This document shows positions 52,822-63,217 of a stretch of 64,000 nucleotides of DNA, piece after piece. The stretch is from Halobacterium sp. KA-4. Its GTDB lineage: Archaea > Halobacteriota > Halobacteria > Halobacteriales > Halobacteriaceae. The notes under the pieces are model-generated. The model searched no databases. It was not told where the DNA came from and was given only the letters and a program-made list of their open reading frames with translations. The DNA lies in contig NZ_JAJJZG010000002.1 in NCBI RefSeq assembly GCF_021028995.1, positions 1-64,000 on the forward strand, in the 5' to 3' direction. A program made the translations under genes and the position numbers. Positions within the stretch are counted from its first letter, which is position 1. Each line of letters starts with the position of its first letter.

Positions 52822-54624
52822 ATGTCCGACGCAGACACCACCGAAGACCACGGGGAGCTGCGGACGCCCATCGTCGCGGTCCTCGGCCACGTCGACCACG
52901 GGAAGACTAGCTTGCTCGACAAAATCCGCGGCTCCGCCGTCATCGAGGGCGAAGCCGGCGCCATCACCCAGCACATCGGCGCGACCGCCGTACCGCTGGA
53001 CGTCGTCAGCGAGGTCGCCGGTAGCCTCGTGGACCCCACGGAGTTCGACCTCCCCGGGCTGCTGTTCATCGACACGCCCGGCCACCACTCGTTCTCGACG
53101 CTGCGCTCGCGGGGCGGCGCGCTCGCGGACATCGCCATCCTCGTGGTGGACGTCAACGACGGCTTCCAGCCCCAGACGGAGGAAGCCATCCGCATCCTCA
53201 AGGACACGGGGACGCCGTTCGTCGTCGCCGCGAACAAAATCGACACCATCCCGGGCTGGAACCCCACGGAGGACGCCCCCGTCCAGCAGACCTACGAGAA
53301 CCAGTCCGACCGCGTGCGAAGCCAACTCGACGAAGCGCTGTACGAGCTCATCGGCGAACTCTCGGGCGCGGGGTTCTCCTCGGACCTCTACTGGCGCGTC
53401 CAGGACTTCCAGTCGAACATCGGCGTCATCCCGGTCTCCGCGGAGACCGGCGAGGGCGTCCCGGACCTTCTCACCGTGCTGATGGGGCTCGCACAGCGGT
53501 ACATGAAGGCCGAGATGGAGGTGAACATCGACGGCCCGGGTGCGGGTACCGTCCTCGAAGTCAAGGACGAGCGCGGGTTCGGGACGACGCTAGACGTGAT
53601 TCTCTACGACGGCACAATCCGGCAGGGCGACCAAATCGTCGTCGGCGGCACCAACGACACCATCGTCACCGAGGTGCGCGCGCTCCTGAAGCCGCGCGAA
53701 CTCGCGGAGATTCGCACGGAGAAGCGCTTCGACGACGTGGAGTCAATGCAGGCGGCGGCCGGCCTGAAGATTGCCGCACCGGACCTCGACGAAGCGATGG
53801 CGGGCGCGCCGGTCCGCGTGGTCGGCAACCGCGACGTCGAGGACGTCGTCGAGGAAGTCGAAGCGGAACTCGCGGAGGTCGCCGTCGAGACCGCCGAGGA
53901 GGGCGTCGTCGTGAAAGCTGACACGCTCGGCAGCCTCGAAGCGCTCGCGAACGCCATGGAGGAAGCCGAGATTCCCGTGATGGCCGCGGAAGTCGGCGAC
54001 ATCGCGCCCCGCGACATCGCGATGGCGACCACCGCCGACGACGACAAACACCGCACCATCCTCGGGTTCAACGTGGACGTGCTCAGCGACGCCGAGCAGA
54101 AGGCCGAGAACGAGGACGTCCGCATCTTCGACAGCGACGTCATCTACCAGCTCGTCGAGAACTACGAGGAGTTCGTCGAGGAGCGCGAGCGCGCCCAGCA
54201 GGAAGCCATCTTCGAGAACATCGTCCGGCCCGCGCGCTTCCGCATCCTCCAGGACCACGTGTTCCGGCAGAACGACCCCGCGGTCGTCGGCGTCGAAGTG
54301 GTCTCGGGGACGCTCAAGCGGAACACGCCCGTCGGCTACATGGAGGGCAACGAACTCCATCGCGTCGGCGTCGTGAAGGGCATCCAGGACCAGGGCGAGG
54401 ACGTCGACGAGGCGCGCGCGGGCAACCGCGTCAGCGTCTCCATCGACGGCCCCACGGTCGGCCGCGACATCGAGGAGGGCGACGAACTCTGGGTCGACCT
54501 CCCCGAGAAACACGCGAAAGTGCTCGAACAGGAACTCTCCGACGAAATCCCCGCCGACGAGCGCGAAGCGCTGAAGGCGTACCTCGAAATCCAGCGGAAA
54601 CGCGACCCCTTCTGGGGGAAGTAG
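52822..54624 (+). CDS. infB: Translation initiation factor aIF5B (IF-2 family)
   Basis: 600 residues. GTPase that joins ribosomal subunits and places initiator tRNA. G1 GHVDHGKTSL (about residue 22), G2/G3 DTPGHHSFSTLRSRGG, G4 NKID. Domains II to IV follow; the C-terminal part includes ARFRILQDHVFRQNDPAVVGVEV. ATG 52822 matches a Shine-Dalgarno. The normal archaeal length for aIF5B is about 600. Monocistronic. Confidence 0.97.
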   Translation: MSDADTTEDHGELRTPIVAVLGHVDHGKTSLLDKIRGSAVIEGEAGAITQHIGATAVPLDVVSEVAGSLVDPTEFDLPGLLFIDTPGHHSFSTLRSRGGALADIAILVVDVNDGFQPQTEEAIRILKDTGTPFVVAANKIDTIPGWNPTEDAPVQQTYENQSDRVRSQLDEALYELIGELSGAGFSSDLYWRVQDFQSNIGVIPVSAETGEGVPDLLTVLMGLAQRYMKAEMEVNIDGPGAGTVLEVKDERGFGTTLDVILYDGTIRQGDQIVVGGTNDTIVTEVRALLKPRELAEIRTEKRFDDVESMQAAAGLKIAAPDLDEAMAGAPVRVVGNRDVEDVVEEVEAELAEVAVETAEEGVVVKADTLGSLEALANAMEEAEIPVMAAEVGDIAPRDIAMATTADDDKHRTILGFNVDVLSDAEQKAENEDVRIFDSDVIYQLVENYEEFVEERERAQQEAIFENIVRPARFRILQDHVFRQNDPAVVGVEVVSGTLKRNTPVGYMEGNELHRVGVVKGIQDQGEDVDEARAGNRVSVSIDGPTVGRDIEEGDELWVDLPEKHAKVLEQELSDEIPADEREALKAYLEIQRKRDPFWGK

Positions 54625-54701
54625 CGCTACGACTATTCGGTGCGTGATAGGTTAGCGGGTAGCCACAATACAAACACCTCGGCCAGCAGTCCTCGTAGAC
54701 T

Positions 54702-54905
54702 GTGGCAACTGACTCCGACCAGCCGTTGGTCCGTTCGTGGTCCCGGTACGACGTCGTGCTCGCTGGGATACCGCTGGCGTTCGCCGTCGCGTTCGTCTTC
54801 GGGGCAGCCGTCTCGGCGTCGCACGTCGAGCGCGCGGCGTTCGGCGCGGCTGGTGCGGTGCCGATGACGGCGTACGCGTTATTTTTCGTCCCGCCGGAGA
54901 ACTAG
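54702..54905 (+). CDS. Small membrane protein, two predicted TM helices
   Basis: 67 residues from GTG 54702. Helices at about 20-40 and 45-62; a conserved-looking RSWSRYDVVLAGIPLAFAVAFVFGAAVSAS opening and an acidic PPEN end. A TATA-like CAATACAAA about 30 nt upstream suggests leaderless GTG start. The stop shares CTAG with the convergent DUF5811 gene. Unknown role. Confidence 0.75.
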   Translation: MATDSDQPLVRSWSRYDVVLAGIPLAFAVAFVFGAAVSASHVERAAFGAAGAVPMTAYALFFVPPEN

Positions 54906-55273
54906 CGTGCGGTCTGCGGAACGTCGTCGCCGAGCGCGTGCTTCACCTGGAGGGCTGCGCTGGCGGCGAGGCCGCGCGCGACCTCCTCGCGGTCGTCGTC
55001 CGGAATCAAGTCGTCGTCGGCGACACCGTCGAACTCCGGAGTGAACCCGGCGCTGACGGGGTTGCCGGCGGGCGGTCGGACGGCGACGGTGACCTGGATG
55101 CCGTTCGAACCCGAGCTAATCTCGGAGCCGACGACGTACTCGTCGGGCAGGAAGTCCCGCGTGCGAGCGGTAATCTGGGAAATGCTGTCCTGGAGCGCGC
55201 GCCGCTGCGTCCCCGTGAGGTCGGGTTCGGGTTCCGACGGCTCGGCACCACTGTACGGCGTGTTCCCGTGCAT
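54902..55273 (-). CDS. DUF5811-family protein
   Basis: 123 residues. MHGNTPYSGAEPSEPE, RTRDFLPDEYVVGSEISSGSNGIQVTVAVRPPAGNPVSAGF and REEVARGLAASAALQVKHAL match the haloarchaeal DUF5811 family from memory. Likely a small alpha/beta protein; function unknown. Cytoplasmic and acidic. Confidence 0.85.
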   Translation of the reverse strand: MHGNTPYSGAEPSEPEPDLTGTQRRALQDSISQITARTRDFLPDEYVVGSEISSGSNGIQVTVAVRPPAGNPVSAGFTPEFDGVADDDLIPDDDREEVARGLAASAALQVKHALGDDVPQTAR

Positions 55274-55341
55274 TCGCTGTTAGTAGGGCACCCCCACGTA
55301 AAGGCCTTTTAGTTTGGGTGGTATTCACACAGTCCGGCCGC

Positions 55342-55815
55342 TCAAAGAATTGGTTCGCTGTCACCGTACGCCGCGACTACGACCGCCGCCGCGTACTCGC
55401 CGGCGTCGGCTTCGGTGCTGGTCGCGCGCACCGTCGCGTCGTCGAACGACCAGTCACGGAGGTCCATGCCCGCCTCGATGCCGGTGCGCACGCGCGCCTC
55501 GACGGCCGCGGCGTCCGTCTCGCCCGCGACCTCGTAGAACAAGCCCGGGCCCTCGTCGCTTTTCGCCCACGCGAGCGCGGCGCTGACGTGGCGCGGCCCC
55601 GCGGCGTTGGCGTGTGCTTCCACGACCGTCAAGCGGTTCCCGGCGGGGCCGAGGTCCGGCGCAGTCCCCACAGCCTCGACGTCGGCGTCCGCGGGAATCA
55701 CCGACGACACCGTGACGAGGTTGTAGTTGTGGACGCCCGCGTCCGCGAGCGCGGCGTCGTAAGCCGCCATCTCCGTGGGCGCGGTACCCGTCCCCCAGAC
55801 GACGCTAATAGTCAT
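55342..55815 (-). CDS. pdaD: Pyruvoyl-dependent arginine decarboxylase
   Basis: 157 residues. It self-cleaves to make a pyruvoyl group and decarboxylates arginine to agmatine. The cleavage region VTVSSVIPA (Ser37-Ser38) is visible, as is MTISVVWGTGTAPTEMAAYDAALADAGVHNYN at the start. In archaea agmatine is used for polyamines and for agmatidine at position 34 of tRNA-Ile, linking this gene to tRNA decoding. Alone between DUF5811 and the PAN gene. Confidence 0.93.
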   Translation of the reverse strand: MTISVVWGTGTAPTEMAAYDAALADAGVHNYNLVTVSSVIPADADVEAVGTAPDLGPAGNRLTVVEAHANAAGPRHVSAALAWAKSDEGPGLFYEVAGETDAAAVEARVRTGIEAGMDLRDWSFDDATVRATSTEADAGEYAAAVVVAAYGDSEPIL

Positions 55816-55873
55816 ACGAATGCGTCAGAGCGCGCGATACAAGAGCGTTCCAATCCGGAACGGCAGAGAAGTA

Positions 55874-57106
<1,233 letters not shown>

Positions 57107-57216
57107 TCGTTGTCGGTTGTAGGGGCCGCGCGTAGAAGTTCCTTTGGGTAGGCGGAACGCCTACCGGCGTTCGGGCGTCTGACACGGTCGGAAAGAACTG
57201 ACCGTCCGTGGCGCCC

Positions 57217-59007
57217 TCAGACGAGTTCCTCGGCCTGTTCGAGACGTTCGTCGTAGACGTCGAGCGCGCGCTCGATTGGCTCGCTCGTGGACATGTCCAC
57301 GCCCGCAGCGCGCAGCAGTTCCAGCGGGTACTCGCTGGAGCCCCGCTGCAGGAAGTCCAGGTAGCGGTCGGCAGCAGGCTGGCCCTCGTCGAGGATGTCC
57401 TGAACGAGCGCGACGGCCGCCGAGATACCCGTGGAGTACTGGAAGACGTAGAAGTTGTAGTAGAAGTGCGGGATGCGCATCCACTCGCGGCGGATGTGGT
57501 CGTCGACGGCGGCGTTCGCGTAGTAGGCCTCCTTGCGCTCGCCGTACACCTCGTCGACGCGGTCCGGCGTCAGCGCCTCGCCCTCCTCGGCCAGCGAGTG
57601 CAGGCGGTGTTCGACGTCCGCGAACAGCGTCTGCCGGTACAGCGTCGAGCGGAACCGCTCGAGGTACTCGTTGAGGATGTGCTTGCGGAAGTGGTCGTCC
57701 TCGACGGTGTCCAGCAGGTGGTTGACGAGCAGCGCCTCGTTGACCGTGGAGGCGACCTCCGCCACGAAGATTTCGTAGTCCGAGTAGACGTAGGGCTGCT
57801 GTTCGCTGGTGTACTGGCTGTGGAGGCTGTGCCCGAGCTCGTGGGCGAGCGTGAACATCGAGGAGATATCGTCCTGGTAGTTCATCAGGATGAACGGCTG
57901 CGTGTCGTAGGTCCCCCCGGAGTACGCGCCCGAGCGCTTCCCGCGGTTCTCGTAGACGTCCACCCAGCGGGACTCCAACCCGTCGGCGACCCGGTTCTGG
58001 TAGTCCTCGCCGAGCGGCGCGACCGCCTCCACGACGTGTTTTTTGGCCTCCTCGTAGGGGACTTCGGGGCTCTCGGAGTCCACGATGGGCATGTAGAGGT
58101 CCCACATCTGGACCTCGTCGACGTCGAGCGCCTCGCGCTTGAGGTCGACGTGGCGGTGGAGCTTGTCGAGGTTGTCGTCGACGGTCTCCACGAGGTTGTC
58201 GTACACCTCCGTGGGGATGTTCGCGCCGTCGAGGGCGGCCTCGCGGGCGGTGTCGTAGTTGCGCGCCTCGGCAAGCTTGACGTCCTTCTTCACCTGGTTC
58301 TTCATCGTCGCACCGATGGTGTTTCGGACGTCGCCGATGGTCTCGAAGAAGGACTCGTGGACGGTCTGGCGGAACTCCCGGTCGGGGTTCTTCAGGAGCT
58401 TCGTGAAGTTCGCCTGCGAGATTTCGACGGCCTCGCCCTCGGGGTCCTCGACGGTCGGGAATTCGAGGTCCGCGTCCGTCAGCATGTTGTACGCGTCACT
58501 CGGCGCGCCGAGCACCTCGCCGAGGTCGCTGAGCAGTTCCTCGACCTCCGCGGAGCGCGTGTGCGGCTTCATGCGGAGGACGTCGTCGAAGTAGTGCTCG
58601 TAGGTGGCCAATTCGGGCTCTTCTTCGACGAGTTCCTGGAGCTGCTCGCGCGTGCAGTCCTGGAGCTCCGGGCCGAAGAACGAACTCGCACTGGAGACGT
58701 CCGCCATCAGGCTGGACGCCCGCGCCCGGAGCGCCTGGTAGTGCTGGTCGCGAGTGTCCTCGTCGGAGCGCATGCGGGCGTACGCCGACACCTTCTCGGC
58801 TTCGCGGTGGATTTCGTCGCGGAGCTGGAGGGCTTCAAGGAGGGTCTCGCCGGACTCGGTGAGCCGTCCCTCGTAGGCTTCGAGGTCGTCGAGCCGCGAC
58901 GCGACGTCCTCGTAGGCTGCTTCCCAGTCGTCGTCGGTCGCGTAGATGCTCTCCAAGTCCCACGTGTGTTTCTCGGATAGCTCGCTGCGTTCGGGAACGC
59001 TGCTCAT
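57217..59007 (-). CDS. pepF: Oligoendopeptidase F (M3 metallopeptidase)
   Basis: 596 residues. Zinc peptidase that cuts short peptides in the cytoplasm. The HEXXH motif appears in TLAHELGHSLHSQY (about residues 385-397), and the third zinc ligand Glu lies further on in FVAEVASTVNEALL. DTQPFILMNYQDD and the long helical N-terminal domain are usual for the family. The nearby PAN fits downstream peptide processing after proteasome cleavage. ATG 59007 is at the correct distance. Confidence 0.96.
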   Translation of the reverse strand: MSSVPERSELSEKHTWDLESIYATDDDWEAAYEDVASRLDDLEAYEGRLTESGETLLEALQLRDEIHREAEKVSAYARMRSDEDTRDQHYQALRARASSLMADVSSASSFFGPELQDCTREQLQELVEEEPELATYEHYFDDVLRMKPHTRSAEVEELLSDLGEVLGAPSDAYNMLTDADLEFPTVEDPEGEAVEISQANFTKLLKNPDREFRQTVHESFFETIGDVRNTIGATMKNQVKKDVKLAEARNYDTAREAALDGANIPTEVYDNLVETVDDNLDKLHRHVDLKREALDVDEVQMWDLYMPIVDSESPEVPYEEAKKHVVEAVAPLGEDYQNRVADGLESRWVDVYENRGKRSGAYSGGTYDTQPFILMNYQDDISSMFTLAHELGHSLHSQYTSEQQPYVYSDYEIFVAEVASTVNEALLVNHLLDTVEDDHFRKHILNEYLERFRSTLYRQTLFADVEHRLHSLAEEGEALTPDRVDEVYGERKEAYYANAAVDDHIRREWMRIPHFYYNFYVFQYSTGISAAVALVQDILDEGQPAADRYLDFLQRGSSEYPLELLRAAGVDMSTSEPIERALDVYDERLEQAEELV

Positions 59008-59085
59008 GGCGTGTTCGTTCGGTGCAGGCCGGTTAAACGTTGATGAACGACGGGGCGATTGCCGGCGCTCGACCGCGAAATTAAC

Positions 59086-59880
59086 TCACAACGAGTCCGC
59101 GACGTGCCCGGCGACGCGTGCTCTCGCACGGCGTTCCTCGCGTAGGTCCGCGAACATCGCCCGCGTCGCGGCCGCAGCGGGCGGCTCCGCAGCGAAATCG
59201 ACGTCGTAGTCGACGTCGTGGAGCACGAGCGGTCCCGCCGGCGCGGGCGGCACGCCCTCCGGCCCCTCGATTGGCTCGGCGGCGAGCAGCCGGTCGATGC
59301 GGTCGAAGTCGTCGCCGCCCGTGACTGCCTGCACGAGCGCGACGACGCGACGCACGAGCTCACGACAAAATCCGCTCGCGCGCAGCGTCACCACCAAAAA
59401 GTCGCCTTCACGCTCGATGCTACCCGAAAACTCGCGGACGGTGTTCGCGTCGTCGGTCGTGAGGTTGTGGAAGTCGTGCTCGCCGAGCAGCCGGTCGAGT
59501 GCGCGGCGCGCGCGCTGGTCGTCAGCATCTCCAGCGAGCCAGAAGTACCGATATTCGCGCCAGTTCGCGTCGTGGGTCGCGTGGAAGTCCGGGGGCACAT
59601 TAGCAGTCGCCCACGCGCGGAGCGGCCCGGAGAGTTCGCTGTTCAGCCCGGACGGCGTCAGCCACGTGGGCGCGTCGAAGGCGATGGTCTGCGCGCGCGC
59701 CGACACGCCGGCGTCCGTGCGGCCGGCAGCCGCGTACGCCGGTGGTTTCGCGCCCTCGAAGACGTCCAGACGTCGGAGCGCGCCGAACAGTTCGCCCTCA
59801 ACGGTCGTGACGTCGGGCTGACGCTGGAACCCGTAGTAGGGGCGGCCGTCGTAGGCGACGCGGAACGCGCGACGGGGCAT
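59086..59880 (-). CDS. truA: tRNA pseudouridine(38-40) synthase TruA
   Basis: 264 residues. It makes pseudouridine at positions 38 to 40 of many tRNAs. The start MPRRAFRVAYDGRPYYGFQRQP and the catalytic Asp56 in AAGRTDAGVSARAQ are diagnostic. ASGFCRELVRRVVALVQAV is the C-terminal signature. It starts 4 bp after the hisS stop, forming a tRNA-metabolism pair. Confidence 0.96.
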   Translation of the reverse strand: MPRRAFRVAYDGRPYYGFQRQPDVTTVEGELFGALRRLDVFEGAKPPAYAAAGRTDAGVSARAQTIAFDAPTWLTPSGLNSELSGPLRAWATANVPPDFHATHDANWREYRYFWLAGDADDQRARRALDRLLGEHDFHNLTTDDANTVREFSGSIEREGDFLVVTLRASGFCRELVRRVVALVQAVTGGDDFDRIDRLLAAEPIEGPEGVPPAPAGPLVLHDVDYDVDFAAEPPAAAATRAMFADLREERRARARVAGHVADSL

Positions 59881-59883
59881 CCG

Positions 59884-61182
59884 TCAGGCGAAGTCCTCGT
59901 ACCGGGGTTCGTCCCGGTCGCCGGGGAAGTCCTCGAAGGGTGCGGTGGTCTGGTCGCCGCTCTCCATGTCCTTGACGGTGACCTCGCCGTTCGCGAGGTC
60001 CTGCTCGCCGACGATGACGACGGTCTCGGCGCCGATGCTGTCGGCGTAGTTCATCTGCGCGCCGAAGCTCCGGTCGGCGACGTCGCTCTCGACGACGTGG
60101 CCGCGGGCGCGGAGGTCGCTGGCGACGCGCGCCGCCTCTTCCTCCGTGTTGCCGACCTGGAGGACGTAGTAGTCCGTCGCGAGGCTGCCCTCGGAGCGGA
60201 CGCCAGCACGCTCCAGCAGGAGGTTCAGGGGCGCGTGGCCGGGTGCGACGCCGACCGCGGGCATGGGCTGGCCGCCGAACGACTCGATGAGGTCGTCGTA
60301 GCGGCCGCCGCCGAACACGGAGCGCCCGATGTCGCCGGTGGCGTCGAAGCACTCGAAGACGACGCCGGTATAGTAGTCGAGGCCCCGAGCCGTGGTCAGC
60401 GAGATGTCGCAGTACTCGCGCACGCCGAGGTTCTCGGCGGCGTCGAGGACTGCCTGGAGGTTCTGGACGGCGTCCTCGACGCGCTCCGTGCCGGCGAAGT
60501 CGACGAGTGCGTCGAGGTCGTCGCCCGCGAGCAGGTCGTCGAACTGTTCGGCCTGGTCGTAGGAGAGGCCGGCGTCGGCGAGGCCGTCGAGGTACTCCGC
60601 ACGCTCGATTTTCTCGCGCTTGTCCACGACACGGATGGCGTCCTCGGTGTCGACGTCGGCGTCGAAGGCGTTCAGCAGGCCGCCGAGGATGTCGCGGTGG
60701 GAGACGCGGAACTCGAAGTCCTCGCCCGTCAGCCCGAGGCTCGTCAGGCCGTCGGCGGCGACCGCCAGCACTTCGGCGTCCGCGCGCGGGTCGCTGGAGC
60801 CGAAGATGTCGACGTTCGTCTGGTAGAACTCGCGGAAACGGCCCTGCTGGGGCTCCTCGTAGCGCCAGAACGCACGCGTCGAGTACCACTTGATGGGCTT
60901 CGAGAGCTCCTGCTGTTTCGCGACGACCATGCGCGCGACCGTCGGCGTCAGCTCGGGCGTGAGCGCGACGTCGCGGCCGCCCTGGTCGGTGAACGAGTAG
61001 AGTTCGTCGACGATGCCCTCGCCGGACTTGTCAACGTACATCTGCGTCGACTCCAGCGCGGGCGTCCCGATCTCCCGGAAGCCGTACCGGCGCGCCGCGT
61101 CCTCGACGGCGTCCATCGCCTCGCGGCGCGGCCCCATCTCCTCGGGGTAGAAGTCGCGGAATCCCTTGAGTCGGTTGTACAT
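59884..61182 (-). CDS. hisS: Histidyl-tRNA synthetase
   Basis: 432 residues, class II aminoacyl-tRNA synthetase. Motif 1 region FRDFYPEEMGPRREAMDAVEDAARRYGFREIGTPALEST, motif 2 GRFREFYQTNVDIFG, the histidine-A and -B boxes including ARGLDYYTGVVFECFD, motif 3 GGGRYDDLIESFGGQPMPAVG. The C-terminal anticodon-binding domain begins at about residue 330 (YYVLQVGN). Upstream of truA. Confidence 0.97.
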   Translation of the reverse strand: MYNRLKGFRDFYPEEMGPRREAMDAVEDAARRYGFREIGTPALESTQMYVDKSGEGIVDELYSFTDQGGRDVALTPELTPTVARMVVAKQQELSKPIKWYSTRAFWRYEEPQQGRFREFYQTNVDIFGSSDPRADAEVLAVAADGLTSLGLTGEDFEFRVSHRDILGGLLNAFDADVDTEDAIRVVDKREKIERAEYLDGLADAGLSYDQAEQFDDLLAGDDLDALVDFAGTERVEDAVQNLQAVLDAAENLGVREYCDISLTTARGLDYYTGVVFECFDATGDIGRSVFGGGRYDDLIESFGGQPMPAVGVAPGHAPLNLLLERAGVRSEGSLATDYYVLQVGNTEEEAARVASDLRARGHVVESDVADRSFGAQMNYADSIGAETVVIVGEQDLANGEVTVKDMESGDQTTAPFEDFPGDRDEPRYEDFA

Positions 61183-61232
61183 ACCCCGGAGTTCGCCCGT
61201 GCCGCGCTTGAAAGCTTTCGTTCGCTGGGACG

Positions 61233-62108
61233 CTACACCGCAATCAGGCCGACGCCGACCACGGCGAGCACGGCAGCGCCGAGCCGCCGGCGCAAGCCGG
61301 GTTCACCCAACAGCACGCAGCCGAGCAGGACGGCGACGATGGCCTGCCCGTTGACGAGCGTGGACGCGATGCTCGCGGGCACGCTGGCGAACGCAAGCGC
61401 GGTCACGTGCTCGGCGACCGCGACCCCGGCCCCAGTCACCGCGAACTTCCCGAGGAACGGCCGGATACCAGTCGCCGGCCAGCGGCGGAGTGCGAGCGGC
61501 ACGACCACGACGGCGACGCTCCCGAGGTACACCGGCACCCAGAGCCGCGTCGGGAACGTGAACCCGTCGAGGACGACCCGGCGGCCGACGTCGCTGACGG
61601 CGAACAGCGCCGCCGAAACAAGCGCGAGTTGGGCGGCCCGAGAGTGGACGGCGCGGCGGAACGGTTCGAGGACGTCCCCGCCCTCGTAGTTGGCGAGGTA
61701 GACCGCGGTGGTGGCGACGACGATACCGGCGACCGCGGTCGGTTCGAGGTACGCGCCGAGCACGAGCACCTCGATGGGCACGACGAACACGGGGACGATT
61801 TTCGCGATCGGCGCGACGTAGGAGACGTCGCCGACCGCCAGCGCCTGCACGGAGACGACGAACGCGAGCGCGCCGAACACAACGGTGCCGGCGAACACCG
61901 CAATCGACCACGCGTCCATCGGCGGGAACGCCGGCAGCCCGTTGCCACCGGTCGCGACGGCGAACGGAAGGTACCACGCGATGGCCGCGGCGTTGACGAA
62001 CACCGTGAGGACGGCACCGTGCACGCCCACGAAGTAGCGTTTCAGCACGAAGAGATACACGCCCCACAGGCCCGCGGCGGCGAGCGCGTAGACTAACCCG
62101 GACTCCAT
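61233..62108 (-). CDS. EamA/DMT-superfamily transporter
   Basis: 291 residues with about ten hydrophobic helices in two EamA repeats (the first ends around residue 130; the second contains AEHVTALAFASVPASIASTLVNGQAIVAVLLGCVLLGE). Typical drug/metabolite transporter of the cytoplasmic membrane. Substrate unknown. The gene lies 56 bp after the PP-loop ATPase stop region on the same strand, so it may be in its transcription unit. Confidence 0.9.
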   Translation of the reverse strand: MESGLVYALAAAGLWGVYLFVLKRYFVGVHGAVLTVFVNAAAIAWYLPFAVATGGNGLPAFPPMDAWSIAVFAGTVVFGALAFVVSVQALAVGDVSYVAPIAKIVPVFVVPIEVLVLGAYLEPTAVAGIVVATTAVYLANYEGGDVLEPFRRAVHSRAAQLALVSAALFAVSDVGRRVVLDGFTFPTRLWVPVYLGSVAVVVVPLALRRWPATGIRPFLGKFAVTGAGVAVAEHVTALAFASVPASIASTLVNGQAIVAVLLGCVLLGEPGLRRRLGAAVLAVVGVGLIAV

Positions 62109-62164
62109 TCACGCGAACGGAATCCGCGCCGAGAGAAGAGTGGTTCGATTGCGGAACGGGGGGA

Positions 62165-62758
62165 CTACTCGCGGAGGCCGTGGACGTACGTCTGGTCGTG
62201 GTCGGGGAACACTTCGCGAATGGCGTCCTCGCCGTGTTCCGCACGCAGAATCGCGCGCAACTCGGCCTCGTAGTCGGCGCGCGGAATCTCCTCGCTGGGG
62301 CCGACCTCGACGTCGAGTTCGGCGTCCACGAGGCGGTCGACGGCACCGCGGCCGAAGCCCGCCAGCGGCGAGAGGTAGTCGACGTCGTGGCGGTCTTCGA
62401 GACTCTGAGCTTGCGCCCGCGAGACCGTTGGGACGCGGTCGTCGCGGCGCGTGCCGTCGGCGACGGCGTCGAAGTCGAGGGCAGCGACGGCTTCCAGCGC
62501 TTCCTCGTGGACGTGCTGAATGCCGTTGCGTGGGTAGCCGTCCTCGCGCATGCGCTCGACGGCCCCCTCGGCGACCTCGCGGTCGAGTTCCAGCGCGCGG
62601 AACTCGAAGCCGGCGGCGTCGGCCGCCCGCTCGGCGTGCTCGTGCTCGTCAGTCACGCCGAAGTGCGCGGTGACGAGCGTGACGTCGTAGAACCGCTCGA
62701 CGAGCAGCGCCGCCAGCGTGGAGTCCTTCCCGCCGCTGTAAAGCAAGCCCAGCCGCAT
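62165..62758 (-). CDS. PP-loop (N-type) ATP pyrophosphatase, orphan family
   Basis: 197 residues. The PP-loop LLYSGGKDSTLAALL starts at residue 5. AHFGVTDEHEHAERAADAAGF and DFDAVADGTRRDDRVPTVSRAQ follow, with an acidic C-terminus. The motif activates a substrate through an adenylate. Other members modify tRNA or make asparagine, cobyrinic or thiol compounds, but this short archaeal group (COG2117-like) has no assigned reaction. It begins 3 bp after the pdcd5 stop, so they are cotranscribed. Confidence 0.9.
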   Translation of the reverse strand: MRLGLLYSGGKDSTLAALLVERFYDVTLVTAHFGVTDEHEHAERAADAAGFEFRALELDREVAEGAVERMREDGYPRNGIQHVHEEALEAVAALDFDAVADGTRRDDRVPTVSRAQAQSLEDRHDVDYLSPLAGFGRGAVDRLVDAELDVEVGPSEEIPRADYEAELRAILRAEHGEDAIREVFPDHDQTYVHGLRE

Positions 62759-62761
62759 CGC

Positions 62762-63121
62762 CTACCGGCGGTTGATGTTGAAGCTCTGGGAGTCGGGCTT
62801 GAGTTCGCGGAGCAGGTCTTTCATCTGCTCCTCGTCGATTTGGTCCTGGAGGCGGCCTGACTGGGCGAGCGCGAGAATCTGCTGTTCGGCCTTCTCGGCG
62901 AACTCCGGCTTGCTCATCTTGATGGTGTTGAGGCGCTTGCGCGCGCCGTCGGTGAGGTGCTGTTTGAGTAGCGCCTGCTTCTGCTGTTCGGCCTGCTCGC
63001 GCTGGGCCTGCTGGGCCGCGCCGGCGTCACCGCCGCCCTGCTGCTGTTTCTGCTGCTTGAGCTGTTCTTTCTTCTGCTGGCGCAGTTCTTCGAGTCGGTC
63101 GTCGTCCGTGCTCCCACTCAT
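62762..63121 (-). CDS. PDCD5-related DNA-binding protein
   Basis: 119 residues. The archaeal PDCD5/DUF122 family binds DNA or chromatin-type partners. The Gln/Lys-rich low-complexity segment (about 15-52, [18 protein letters not shown] and more Gln runs) is longer than in many homologues. The three-helix core carries [36 protein letters not shown] and ends [10 protein letters not shown]. The Gln-rich region is likely disordered. In many archaea the gene follows rps19e, as it does here. Confidence 0.93.
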   Translation of the reverse strand: MSGSTDDDRLEELRQQKKEQLKQQKQQQGGGDAGAAQQAQREQAEQQKQALLKQHLTDGARKRLNTIKMSKPEFAEKAEQQILALAQSGRLQDQIDEEQMKDLLRELKPDSQSFNINRR

Positions 63122-63217
63122 ACGCGACAGTAGTCGGTGAATCCGGATAATTCTGACGCAACGGGGTGGTAGCGCCGCGGCTATGCGGGCGAAAACGGCG
63201 GAAAAGCGGCGGTAGCG

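Noticed and set aside
59218-61689. Plus-strand open frame of over 800 codons opposite truA, hisS and the EamA gene
   Set aside because: Antisense to well-recognised genes; the translation shows only codon-complement repeats.
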